A DNA stretch of 64,000 nucleotides, from the NCBI GenBank assembly GCA_012845835.1, contig JABAKD010000002.1, positions 1,550,001 through 1,614,000 of the forward strand, given 5' to 3'. Below are positions 34,345-46,009 of this stretch, piece by piece; positions within the stretch are counted from its first letter, which is position 1, and each line of letters begins with the position of its first letter. A model generated the notes under the pieces. That model made no database searches. It was not told the origin of the DNA and worked only from the letters and a program-made list of their open reading frames with translations. This DNA is from Undaria pinnatifida. Taxonomy: Eukaryota; Sar; Phaeophyceae; Laminariales; Alariaceae. The position numbers were made by a program, and so were the translations under genes.

Positions 34345-34560
34345 GGTAGGCAACTCAATATGTATGTATGTGCGCGAAACTATCGTAAGGGGACAAATCT
34401 GACGGTTGTGGAATCAATGCATGAATCAGTTTATCATATCTATATTCTATCAGTCGTACAACCAGTGAGCAAAGGGCGGAGTGTTCGAACAGGGGGGGAG
34501 GGGGAGGTGGAGGGGGGGGGGGATTTCCAACATCTAATGCGTATAGTGTAGATGTCGTTC
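34345..34560 (-). repeat. R1 repeat, partial
   Basis: Minus-strand pieces: GCGCGAAACTATCG, GGGGACAAATCTGACGG, TGCATGAATCAGTTTATCA, then a G-rich run. Confidence 0.6.
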
Positions 34561-35329
34561 CGACGTAACGTCGACTGAACTTGCGTGATGTTGTGCCACC
34601 AGGTAGAAATGGAAAATTGGAGTGTGTTTCATATGTCACATTTGTTGGTATTTTGTTCGGTTGTTCGATAATGATGTCCCTATTTTTCCTTTCATATATT
34701 TCTCTCGGTTTTCTTGCTTGCCAAGCGTAGGAGCAACATCGCCACAGGGGAGAGCGTGATAAGTGCAGCGTGGGGAGAGGAGAGGCTGGGCATCGCGTGG
34801 GTAAACGAACGCCACGACGGCGGGGACGGGAGGGTCGGGGATGGGATAGGCTGGGCTGGGACGGCTGAACACAGCTATTGGAAGCGAAGACATGAACCGA
34901 AACTACTAACACATCGATGTATTCCGACTCTCACAGCAGTCTGTGACCACAATATTCGTATTTCTCCAGGATGAAGAATCAGCACGGACAATGGTGTACA
35001 TACTGATTTCGTTGAATAAAAAGAACGGATGGACAAAAATTTGACCAGGTACATATGAATTTCGTCATAACATCATACATCACCTGTACACTACCTTAGA
35101 TGCGCTTTAGGGTGAGTTTTATAGCCGGTACCGGCAATTTAGGTGTCCCTCGGTCGTGATCAGTACGAATGAAACTCAAAACTCGAACCACACACAAACA
35201 AGTCAAAACACAGCAGAAGCAATCGAAAACCAAAAATCAGTAGCCCAGAACGAACAGTCACCGTAATTATGTAGACTATATATACGTACATATATTTTTT
35301 TCCCCGCGTAGTTTGTTCAAACGCCCCTC
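34561..35329. other. Intergenic, no gene seen
   Basis: No supported feature. Confidence 0.4.
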
Positions 35330-36600
35330 TCTCAATCGAAACCGGCCAGAGTAATAAACACCTCACCGCAGTTGGTATCACGTCATTATCTTTCTGACCA
35401 TCCATGACGTTGTTTTCACTCTTTCCCCCCACCCCCCTCGACCCCCCCCTCAAAACGCCCCCTATTTTCCCACCACCCGCCCGATCGCCTAGACCTAGCA
35501 CCATGCGTGTAACAAGCCCCTACATATCTTTGATCTCTGAATATTATTGGTGACCTAAACCTCCTAAACCACCCCACCACCCCCCCGCTTCTCGCTCTCC
35601 CTTGCTCAAACGCCCCACCAAATATCGAAATCCGCCAGATCAAAGAATCACTTTACGCACTGGATATCACCTCACTATCTTTCCAGAGCCATCCATGCCG
35701 CTGCTTTCACCCCCCCTCCCCTTCCCCCCCCGCCCCGAACGCCGCCTTCTTCACCACCACCCGCACCATCACCTAGACCTAACACCACACGTATAACAAA
35801 CCCCTACATCTATGCCACCTAAATCCCTTCCCATCCCCCCACCCCACCCCTCCCCCCACCTCCCCACCCCCCCACCCCATCCCACCCCCACCCCCTCGAA
35901 CACTCCGCCCTGCACTCACTGATTGTACGACTTACCCCAGGATATACTGATAAAACTGATGCATTATTTCAAAACCTGTCACAATTATCCCCCTAACATA
36001 ATGTATAGTTTCCACGCACAGATTGAGCTGCCCCACCCGCCCCACCGCCACCCCAACCCCCGCCCCCCCCCCTATAATAAGCTAGTACATTTTTATTAAT
36101 ACTTTTTTCTCCTTTAAACCGTCAGATTTATCCCCTTCCTTGAAGGAATTATAGCTTCCACGCACAAATTGCCCTCCCGTCCGCCCCCCCCCCCCCCAGT
36201 CCCCCCCCTCCCCCCCTCCCCTCTCCATCTCCGCTCGCTTTCGATCAAAACCAGGCCCCCACGTCCTTTTAAACTCCGCCCTCCCCTCACCGGTTATTCG
36301 ACTTACTGGATTTACATGATAAACGGATACATTTCCTCCCACAGGTTTCAGATTTTGTCCCCCTCAGAAACGGATTTTATAGTTTTCGCGCACAGACTGA
36401 CTAACATCATTCTGTTGACCCTGACAGCTACACTGTTGTTGTAAGGGGAGTCGCCGACCTATATCCTTGATAAGGACACACAACCCGTAATACACGCGAT
36501 CGGAGCATCACACACAGCTTGCAAATATGAGTTCCGACAAAATCTTCGATCTCACAGCTGGAGCGTATTTTCATTTATATATTAATATATATATAATTCC
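35330..36600 (+). repeat. R1 array, longest plus-strand run
   Basis: The order is alpha (35338-35430), beta (about 35450-35580), alpha (35605-35725), beta (35740-35870), a degenerate delta start (about 35890), gamma-like units (about 36000 and 36130) and a full delta (36235-36600). Each module boundary is a C-rich run. The first beta ends in a GGTGACCTAAACCTCC variant also seen at 46725 and 61690. Confidence 0.8.
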
Positions 36601-37261
36601 ATCAGTCAGTAGATTGACTGATGATGATGGGCGAAAGGAACCGACTAGTATGTCTGGATATTGTTTTAGGAACGAGGAAGAACGAAACTGCTATGCGACC
36701 AGCAGCAGCATCAGCATCATCTGCAGTAGTAGTAGCAGTAGCAGCAGCGAAAGATGGAGTATTTCGCGGAAAACCTGGTGCCACCTTCTCGCATTATATA
36801 TGCATTCGCATCGGCTGCCGCCTGCTGTGTGTCCTCCACCTCTCCGTGAACACGTGTATGGAGAACGCTCGCCTCCTGCCTGTGTCTTGCCTCTATCGCC
36901 CCCGCCCTCTGTCTAAATGTTGCTCTCACCCTCGCTCACCTCCTCGACAACGACAAACGGCTGAAAGTAGTCTACTTTCGATACCCTCGTCCATTTCGAA
37001 TTCAGACACGACCGCGATCTCGGCGGGGACAGGCGAGTGCATCCTGCTTGAGCAACCGGACCGCCTGGTCGATCCTTCGCCCGTACCTAGTGCAGTGGAT
37101 AGGGTGTCCAATTTTTTCCGTTGGCGCCTCGCCTGCAATCGCAGAGAACACGGCGGGTTGTGAACCAGCAAACAGCAGCAAACAGCAGCAACAGGCATAT
37201 TAAAAACGCATATCAGGAACTGGAGCTTGCCTACACCCAGCCTAAGTTAAAATATTATAAA
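36601..37261. other. Intergenic, no gene supported
   Basis: Two overlapping frames (36621-37163 plus and 36926-37198 minus) are open, but neither shows a motif. AGC/CAG-rich patches occur near 36700-36750 and 37170-37195. Confidence 0.35.
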
Positions 37262-38190
37262 AATATGATACAAAATATCTGTGAGATCGAATATTTTGTC
37301 GAAACTTATCTTTGCACACTGTGTATGATACTCCGATCGCGCGTATGACGGGTTGTGTGTCCTCATTAAGGATATAGATCGGCGACACCCCTTGCAACTG
37401 CATACAGTGTAGCTATCAGGTGGTGTTAGTCAGTCTGTGCGCGGAAACTATATAACCCGTTTCTGAGGGGGACAAATCTGAGAGCTGCGGTAGGAAATGC
37501 ATCAGTTTATCAAGTGCATCCTGTAAGTCGAATAACCGGAGAGGGGGGGGCGAAGGTTTGAAGGACGTGGGGGCCTGGTCTTGATAAAAAGGGGGGTGGC
37601 AGGGGGGGGGGGAAAGGACAGGTGGGGCAGCTCAATTTGTGAAACTATATATCCTTCTTGTGGGGGAGGGGGGGGGGGAGGGACGGGGGGGGAGGGCCTT
37701 AAGTCGCATGGATGTAGGGGTTTGTTTGCCATACGCGTGTTGCTAGGTCAAGGCAATGGCGCGGTGGTGGGGAAGGAGGGGGCGTTGGGGGCGGGGGGGG
37801 GGGGGGGGTGAATTGCATCAGCGGCATGGACGGCTCTAAAAAGATAATGAGGCGATATCCAGCGCGCGGAAGTGTTTATTACTCTGGCGGATTCCAATAT
37901 TAGGTGGGGTGTTTGAGCAAGATGGAGCGAGGGAAGAAACCAAAAAAAATAGCGGGGGGCGGGGGGGGGGGTGCGGGGGAAATGTTTATAAAGAGGTTTA
38001 GGTCACAGAAATATTAAAATACACTCCAGCTATGAGATCAAGGATTTGGTCGACACTGATCTTCGAAACATTACTGTGTGTGATACTCCGATCGCGCCTA
38101 CTAGTCATTTACGTAGGGGCTTGCTATAAGCGCGGTGCTGGGTCTAGGCGATCGTGCGGGCTGTGGGGAAGGAGGGGGCGTTGAAAGTGG
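37262..38190 (-). repeat. R1 array, minus strand
   Basis: Delta in reverse (37262-37590), gamma (about 37610-37680), beta (about 37690-37790) and alpha (37840-37925) are separated by long G runs. A second delta 3' fragment (38010-38110) with beta follows (about 38140-38180). Confidence 0.8.
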
Positions 38191-39456
<1,266 letters not shown>

Positions 39457-39926
39457 TGTTACGGTTCAGTGACAGTTTCAAGAGCTATTATGACAGGCGT
39501 TTTTGTGATAGTAGGGGCCGCGCTATTTATGTCCCCTCCCTTAATCGGGTGTGGCTGCCCCACCCTGCCACAATTTTATAATTACACAATTCTACAATTC
39601 CTTGGGTTCACGTTCATAAACCTTCGGATCAGCAATCAAGTTACCATTTTCACACTACCTTTTCGGGAGGCTTCCCATCTTGAGCACTGGCACAAGGGAC
39701 TTGCTCTCTTTGTCCGAGGAACGCCCAAGTGCCTTCTGAACTCGGTCGTATCGGACCTTCGGAGGTCAGTCATTATGAGTACCTGAGGCAGGCTACAGAT
39801 ATAGCCTTTGTGTGGACCTTGCGATGCTAGTAGGCTAGATACCTTCGTCTTCTTCGCCATGAATATACTCGCATATCCACCCTGATCCCAGACTGACTCC
39901 GCCTATTAGGCTCCGATTTGTAACAT
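39457..39926 (+). repeat. TRIM 5' LTR
   Basis: Direct repeat of 40603-41070. The open frame inside it (39469-39786) recurs in the other LTR and is not a gene. Confidence 0.9.
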
Positions 39927-39955
39927 GGTGTCCAATCCGAGAATCGAACTCGGGT
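39927..39955 (+). other. TRIM primer-binding site covering a whole T-arm
   Basis: TGG, the complement of a discriminator base and a 7-nt acceptor strand are followed by the complement of a perfect T-arm (5-bp stem, loop TTCGATT). No matching 5' acceptor strand lies ~70 bp away, so this is not a tRNA gene. I cannot name the tRNA. Confidence 0.75.
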
Positions 39956-40592
39956 TTCCACAGTATGCTAGGGGGGAAGTTATGGTGTTTTCGACTTTCG
40001 AGCGTGCCCCCAGTTGACAGCCAGTTAAAGTTCGAATGTTTGGAGACGGGCTGATTAGATGTTCTGGTCTGATTGGTAGTCGAAGGGTGGCCCTGCGCTC
40101 GGTAGCACCCAAGTGGGTTCGTGCGGTGTGCCGTGGCGTTTGTGTGAGTTTGGTGTTGTAGGGCTTTGCGCTTTGGGTTTTTTCCTGGATGGCCAGGTTT
40201 TTCCCGCGCTGTAGGTGTTGAGAGCCGGGCAGCAACTACATTGGGAACACCAAGCGAGGGACGGTTTTATTTTAGAGTATTTTACGTCCGAGTGTCACTT
40301 GGTGTTTTCGGTTGTTGTCTAAATTCTAGGGCTCTCGGGATGGGGAGCGAAGGGTTTTCCCCGGAAGCCGGGTTTACCTTCGCGCAAGTCGATGTCGGGC
40401 CGCGAGTCAACGCGCAGTGATAATTATGAAGAGCAGTGGATTTTATTTGAGTTTTGCCACTATTTGCCTCTTGTATTTTTCGTATGGCCGTTCGACCTAC
40501 TCAAAGACATCACCGGTAGTTTTCGCTAAAGGAAGTGTGTCACCTCGCGGTTGTCACTATCCCTGCTACCGTTAGTTAGTACTGTATGTACT

Positions 40593-40602
40593 AATGGGGG
40601 GA
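40593..40602 (+). other. TRIM polypurine tract
   Basis: AATGGGGGGA directly upstream of the 3' LTR. Confidence 0.7.
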
Positions 40603-41070
40603 TGTTACGGTTCAGTGGCAGTTTCAAGAGCTATTATGACGGGCGTTTTCGTGATAGTAGGGGCCGCGCTATATATGTCCCCTCCCTTAATCGGGTGTGG
40701 CTGCCCCACCCTGCCACAATTTTATAAATACACGATTCTACAATTCCTTGGGTTCACGTTCATAAACCTTCGGATCAGCAATCAAGTTACCATTTTCACA
40801 CTACCTTCTCGGGAGGCTTCCCATCTTGAGCACTGGCACAAGGGACTTGCTCTCTTTGTCCGAGGAACGCCCAAGTGCCTTCTGTACTCGGTCGTATCGG
40901 ACCTTCGGAGGTCAGTCATTATGAGTACCTGAGGCAGGCTACAGATATAGCCTTGTGTGGACCTTGCGATGCTAGTAGGCTAGATACCTTCGTCTTCTTC
41001 GCCATGAATATACTCGCATGTCCACCCTGATCCCAGACTGACTCCGCCTATTAGGCTCCGATTCGTAAAA
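40603..41070 (+). repeat. TRIM 3' LTR
   Basis: Direct repeat of 39457-39926 with a changed terminal hexamer (GTAAAA instead of GTAACA). Confidence 0.9.
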
Positions 41071-41074
41071 CTAG

Positions 41075-42989
41075 ATCTAGCATCATAGTCTATCTATTAT
41101 ATAAATTTGTTGCTATTCTGTAAGTTCGTGATGGTGTCGGTCGCCCCGTTGGCGTATCAGGTTATCCTCGAGCCTGGTATAGGTCAGTTTCGTGAGTTCG
41201 CGCCAAGTGCATACTCGTAGAAATTCGTTGGGACTTTTTCTTGTGCACAAATTGACTTGCGGAAAGCGCGAGAGCTTGAGTTAGCAACATTTTTTGACGA
41301 AACATCGACGAGCAGTGGGATTGCTGGATCTATGCGCGATAAAAATTGAAGGCAAGAACCGGGGGGGAGAAGGGACGACACCTGTGACCACGGCTTGTCC
41401 AGAAGCTGGAAAGTAGAAGTGTGAGAAGAAGAAGTTTCCACCATAATAATACTGCTCCATCATATATATATGCATGGTAGGCGGTTTATTTTGTTTTTTC
41501 TTTTTCCTCCCCCTCGATTTTATATCGGGAAGAGTACGAATACAGAATATAATAATAGTCATCTTATATGTCACTCTGAATACAGTATTCGAGAAAAAAA
41601 GTTGGCTAATTCCCCCCCCCCCCGCAAAAAAAAATAAACAAACGAACAAACCATGTATGTGGGACACGGCTCCAAATTGATATGCTATAATCCCAACATT
41701 TAAAAAATTATAAAAACCATATTTAAATTTTTCAGGACTTCTGGTGTGATTTCGACGAATTTCAGGCCAGTACTCATATTTTGAAGCTGCTTGTTGGTAC
41801 TTACTTGTACGATACCTTGTACTCTACGGGGGTAAAACTTTCATGGGAGCGGTCCTATTCTTTTGTATATATTCTAAAAATAGTTCTTCCACTATCTACA
41901 ATGATTGGTGTTAGTATTTTTTCCTTTTTTAGTGGGGAATTTTCAAGTAATCTAACTACATATCTATTTTTTAGACTTATGTCTGTAGTTTCCACTACTA
42001 TATTTATTTCTCCACCATATGTGTGGTGGATGGTTTGCGGATGGATGGCTTCGTCAAGGGTGTTGGTACGTGGGGTGAAAAAGGCGAAGGTGGGCTTTCT
42101 CTACCTGGGGGTGGTTATATTAGTATTATACAAGGGATCCGCATGGGCGCCGGCATTCGCCGGCTCCCATGCTTCAGGTAGGGCAGGGCATCACTTCGAT
42201 AACTTACGAGGTGTAGCTGTCCGATTTGGCATGCATTCAACTTTAAATAATGCCAAGAGTTTAATACGAACATGGAATTATGAACGTCATGCTTTGACAA
42301 AAGAAAAAACGTAATATTATAAAACAAAGAAGGCAAGGATAGGCGAAACAAACTATGTTAAATGCGCCGTCGAGTAAAAGTTGGCGTCTGTCAAACAAAA
42401 ATACCGAAAAGAGTATTATAATTGTGAACCTGCGTCGCCTCTAGGCGAAACAAAAGAGGCCTTGGCATTAATGAAGAGACTGCACTGCTGTCCCCGTGGC
42501 AATGGAGGTTCGAAGTCGACAGGATGCAGAGTCGGTTTGCATCAAACATCGACATGAGGACATGTCAGCCGGCGAGGTTTTGAACGAAGATTGCTTTGTT
42601 TGTTACGTGAAGGTTGTCGCATTGATTGGCCTGCGTGGTCGCGGGCGAGGAGGAAAACGTAGAAGAGAAGGGCGATCTCTCGTTGAGGCGGCGTTGTCTA
42701 AGATTGGTGAGGGGATGGCTTTGCTCATAGACCGTACGGGAGGTTGGCGTAGAGCGCTTCTTCTCTGTTTTTTCTCGAGAAGACGGGATATGTGTGTCTG
42801 CTGTCTTTCTTCGTGGGGGCTTTCACGTTGTCGAAATCGGACGCGTGCCCTCAATGCATAATATCTCGAGTGTCTCTACCATGACTGCTGATAGTGCCGG
42901 GCGTATTTCCTAGAGACTGACATACTATTCACTGGAAGCAATAATAATATACCTTTGCAACATTTTTTTTTCTTCATCCCATGTAATAT
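41075..42989. other. Intergenic, no gene supported
   Basis: 41747-41960 is a diverged copy of 39297-39456. A 177-codon hydrophobic frame at 41781-42314 starts inside this repeat and has no motif, so I do not call it a gene. Confidence 0.4.
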
Positions 42990-43190
42990 CCCCGCACCAC
43001 TCTCGCGCTCCCTCCCAGTAGTAACTCAGATCCGGGGTCACATAGCGGGCCCTCCTTCTCCCTCCCCACTTCGGCACGTGCTTTCATTTTTACTGCGAGG
43101 AGAATCCAGCATTTTCTTCCCTCGTCGACTCGCGTCGAACCAACCCACGCTGCTAGGCGCTCTCAGCAGTTAGTTGATCCCTGTTTTCTT
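42990..43190 (+). repeat. R4 dispersed repeat, copy 2 (diverged)
   Basis: Ordered blocks shared with 27420-27640 (GTAACTCAGATC, CTCGTCGACTCGCGTCGAA). Confidence 0.4.
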
Positions 43191-43868
43191 TTTTGCATTT
43201 TTTTTGCAAATAAAGTCAAATCTCATCGTGGTAGGTGTCGAACTCAAGGACAACCAAACGTTGGTAGTACTCGAGTGTAAAACCACTATTATTTATAGAC
43301 CACAGGGGCGGCCGGCTGGCAATTGATTGAAACAAAACAGGATATTTGCATAGAGATTACATTCCCTCCCCTATATTGTATGATATTACGATGGTTGACG
43401 CGATATGTATAGAATAAAGCGCCAAATAAATATCTAAATATCAGCGTACGCGGAGTTTTATATATCATGAATAACGAACGACCGCGACGGCAGAGCAAGG
43501 CAAAGCATAGCGCTTCGCTCTCGGTGCGATGCTGAGCTGAGCCGCAGGGCATCGCAAGGCACTGCACGGCGCTTCGTTGCTGTAAGCTATAGCGCTGCGA
43601 TGGGGTGCTGGGCGGTGTCGAGCTGATGAGCCAAGCCCAGATCTCAGCCGATGAAGCTTCGTCAAGTACGAAACAAATGGTGCGAATCAAAGAAAAGCTA
43701 ATGCTGGACCGTTCCGCAACTACTGCACAGGCGGCAAATTAGCGGCAAATGGTAGGAGGTCCAACTTACTAGACAAAAAGGAAGAAAAATCGCGAAAAGG
43801 TTCAAAATCGTGTTGGCAGAAGAACCAAATTTGAATTGGCAGGAAGCAGCTGAAAGGTCAAGAAACAG
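43191..43868. other. Intergenic, no gene seen
   Basis: No supported feature. Short imperfect repeats of GCACTGC/GCGCTTCG type lie near 43500-43620. Confidence 0.4.
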
Positions 43869-44263
43869 GCAATATTTCCGTTGTTGTTGTCGTTCTCACA
43901 TTAACTCGCATAATCAAGTCCGTGGTCACAGGACAGGCTCCAGTCACTCTGGAGCTGAAGAATACCCTAGGCTATTGGAAAAACACAAACTAAAGGTGGT
44001 ACACGCATGAATCACAGCTGACGCAATTCATGCCTCCATCAGAAACATATAAAAGTGAAATCGGGAGTCAGTAAACGATGTGCCAGGTCCATGCTGGTGC
44101 ATACGTCTCATTACTCGCGCCTGGAAAAACCAACTATACCGCTTGCCACCCAAGAAAGACTACCACGCATATATTACACGTGGTATCTATCACTACGCAT
44201 ACGCACAACAGACGCAAGTCAATTGGCAAAAAGAAACAAACAAAGAAGAGAAAGGAAAGGAAA
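43869..44263 (+). repeat. R3 dispersed repeat, copy 3
   Basis: Close match to 24081-24462 (GTCACTCTGGAGCTGA, GACGCAATTCATGCCTCC, CCGCTTGCCACCCAAGAAAG). It ends in an A-rich tail with AAGAAACAAACAAAG. Confidence 0.75.
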
Positions 44264-44656
44264 TGGGTGCATGGGGCCAAGAAAAAGAAAAGGTGAATAA
44301 ATTTTGGGGGGTCTACTGGCGAGTCTGCCACCAGAACGATGCCACGTGCTTTTTCGACGATCTACAGCTGTACTACGAACGACTTCCGATACACCCACCG
44401 AAGCACGGACTACCGGCGAATCACGCGATCGACAGTTGGCTGTGGTTGTCACGTGTCTCTGTGTTGGGGGCCCCTGTGCGCTGCCTCTTGCTGGCTCTTG
44501 TTTGGGTAAAACATGCGGTGTGCTCCATGGTCTCACGGCAGCAACACACCAGAATCTGAACGTCCGCTCGTACGACGTATCATTCTTACAGGAAATGAAA
44601 TATTTGTTTTCTCTTTCAATAAAAACATAAAACGGTTGTTATATACATCGAAGTAT
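44264..44656. other. Intergenic, no gene seen
   Basis: No supported feature. Confidence 0.4.
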
Positions 44657-45571
44657 CGGACAGAGTGATGCGTGTACGACTAAACTTGCCAACGGCACTC
44701 GTACTGCACTTTGAGCTATCTGCTGTGGTTCTGGTTGCTACTAGTTGCTGCAGTATGTGCTAGAAGTTTCGCCCTTCGGGGACTGCTGCTGAACCTGATG
44801 TTGCGTGTTTGCTTGTGTTGTCAGTTGGCGTTCACGCTCGTCGTACATACTGCTGTTCTCACCCAGTACGTACGGGTTTCCTCGTACCTCGACGGCACGA
44901 CGACGAGCTGAAAACAGAAGGGAGGTGAACATGAAATATCATAGACAATGGCCACATAGAAGCGAGCAAAGCGGGATAGTTCGCTGCGAATCAACCGCAC
45001 TCGTTCATGCCTACTGCAGAGGCTGCCTGGAGTGTCAGCGGCCGTGCTAAAGCCAGGGCCAAAGGCCGAAGAGACGGCTCTTCTACCTGCTTGGTTTCGT
45101 CTCGAGATTCTGTTTATATTGGACAGAGTGATTCGTGTACGACTAAACTTGCCAACGGCACTCATACTGCACTTTGAGCTATCTGCTGTGGTTCTGGTTG
45201 CTACTAGTTGCTGCAGTATGTGCTAGAAGTTTCGCCCTTCGGGGACTGCTGCTGCACCTGATGTGTTGTGTTTGCCAATGTCGTCAGTTCGCGTTCATGC
45301 GCGTCGTACATACTGCTGTTCTCACCCAGTACGTAAGGGTTTCCTCGTACCTCGACGGCACGACGACGAGCTCAAAACAGAAGGGAGGTGACATGAAATA
45401 TGGTGGACAATGGCCACATAGAAGCGAGCAAAGCGGGATAGTTCGCTGCGAATCAACCGCACTCGTTCATGCCTACAGCAGAGGCTGCCTGGAGTTTCAG
45501 CGGCCATGCTAAAGCCAGGGCCAAAGGCCGAAACGACGGCTCTACCTGCTTGGTTTTGTCTCGATATTCTG
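44657..45571 (+). repeat. Tandem duplication, two ~460-bp units
   Basis: 44657-45120 and 45121-45571 are near-identical head-to-tail copies, starting with ACAGAGTGATKCGTGTACGA and ending near GGCTTGGTTTYGTCTCGA. Both carry the same hydrophobic frame (SYLLWFWLLLVAAVCA), which lacks an ATG start. I regard it as incidental to the duplication. Confidence 0.85.
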
Positions 45572-45794
45572 TTACATGAAAATGTCATGATTTCATGGTT
45601 TGGGAGTTATTTTTGTCACGAAACGTTTTGCCGTCGGTAATTTGTGTCACGAAGTTGTTGGAAATCGTCGGTAGCTTGTGTCACGTTTTAGGTGAACCCA
45701 CACTAATGAAATGAATTTCCAACTGGCAAAACGAGCAGAAACAAAAGCAATGAAATGCCGAGCAAGAAACCAAACGAACAAGTAAGAAAGCTAG
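45572..45794. other. Intergenic, short imperfect repeats
   Basis: Contains two copies of a CGTCGGTA...TTGTGTCACG motif (about 45632-45690). No gene. Confidence 0.45.
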
Positions 45795-45850
45795 TAGGGC
45801 TGTGAGTTGGCTGACTGTTTGTTGCCAGCTAGTTATTAGCTGGCTAGTTT
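45795..45850 (+). repeat. hAT left terminal inverted repeat
   Basis: Pairs with 51470-51522. The shared blocks are GGGCTGT, AGTTGGCTG and TAGTTATTAG. Confidence 0.75.
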
Positions 45851-46009
45851 AGTTAGTTGGTTGCGGCGGTGCCAACTATCCAACTATTTTTGGGTTTTGG
45901 TGTCCTCGCTTGTAGGAAGGCTTGTTTGGTACGGGGTGCGTAGTTCTCGGCGTCCCCAAGCAGTACCAGCGTACCAGCACGCACAGAGAGAGGTCTTCCA
46001 CAACAACTC

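Larger units (their letters stand above)
39457..41070 (+). mobile_element. TRIM-type miniature LTR retrotransposon
   Basis: Two LTRs of 470 and 468 bp (39457-39926 and 40603-41070) flank 676 bp with no coding capacity. The left LTR starts TGTTAC and ends GTAACA, an inverted 6-bp end. The right one ends GTAAAA. A primer site TGGTGTCCAATCCGAG follows the left LTR directly, and a purine tract AATGGGGGGA precedes the right one. Target duplication CTAG is at 39453-39456 and 41071-41074. I count about a dozen LTR differences by eye. With no gag or pol it must rely on another element's proteins. Confidence 0.9.

Noticed and set aside
36621-37163. 180-codon frame as a host gene
   Set aside because: Low-complexity Ala/Val start from a CAG/AGT patch, no recognised domain and overlapping frames on the other strand.
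39927-39998. tRNA gene on the minus strand
   Set aside because: The T-arm and acceptor 3' strand are present, but CCA is encoded, no matching 5' acceptor strand exists, and no anticodon arm folds. Its position directly after an LTR makes it a primer-binding site.
39469-40932. Two copies of a ~105-codon protein gene
   Set aside because: Both frames lie at the same position in the two LTRs of the TRIM element; they are LTR sequence.
41781-42314. 177-codon hydrophobic frame as a membrane protein
   Set aside because: It starts inside a dispersed repeat (41747-41960), has no motif and no splice-consistent partner.
44711-45512. Duplicated secreted-protein gene pair
   Set aside because: The hydrophobic frame begins with TTG, not ATG, and its conservation is explained by the recent tandem duplication.
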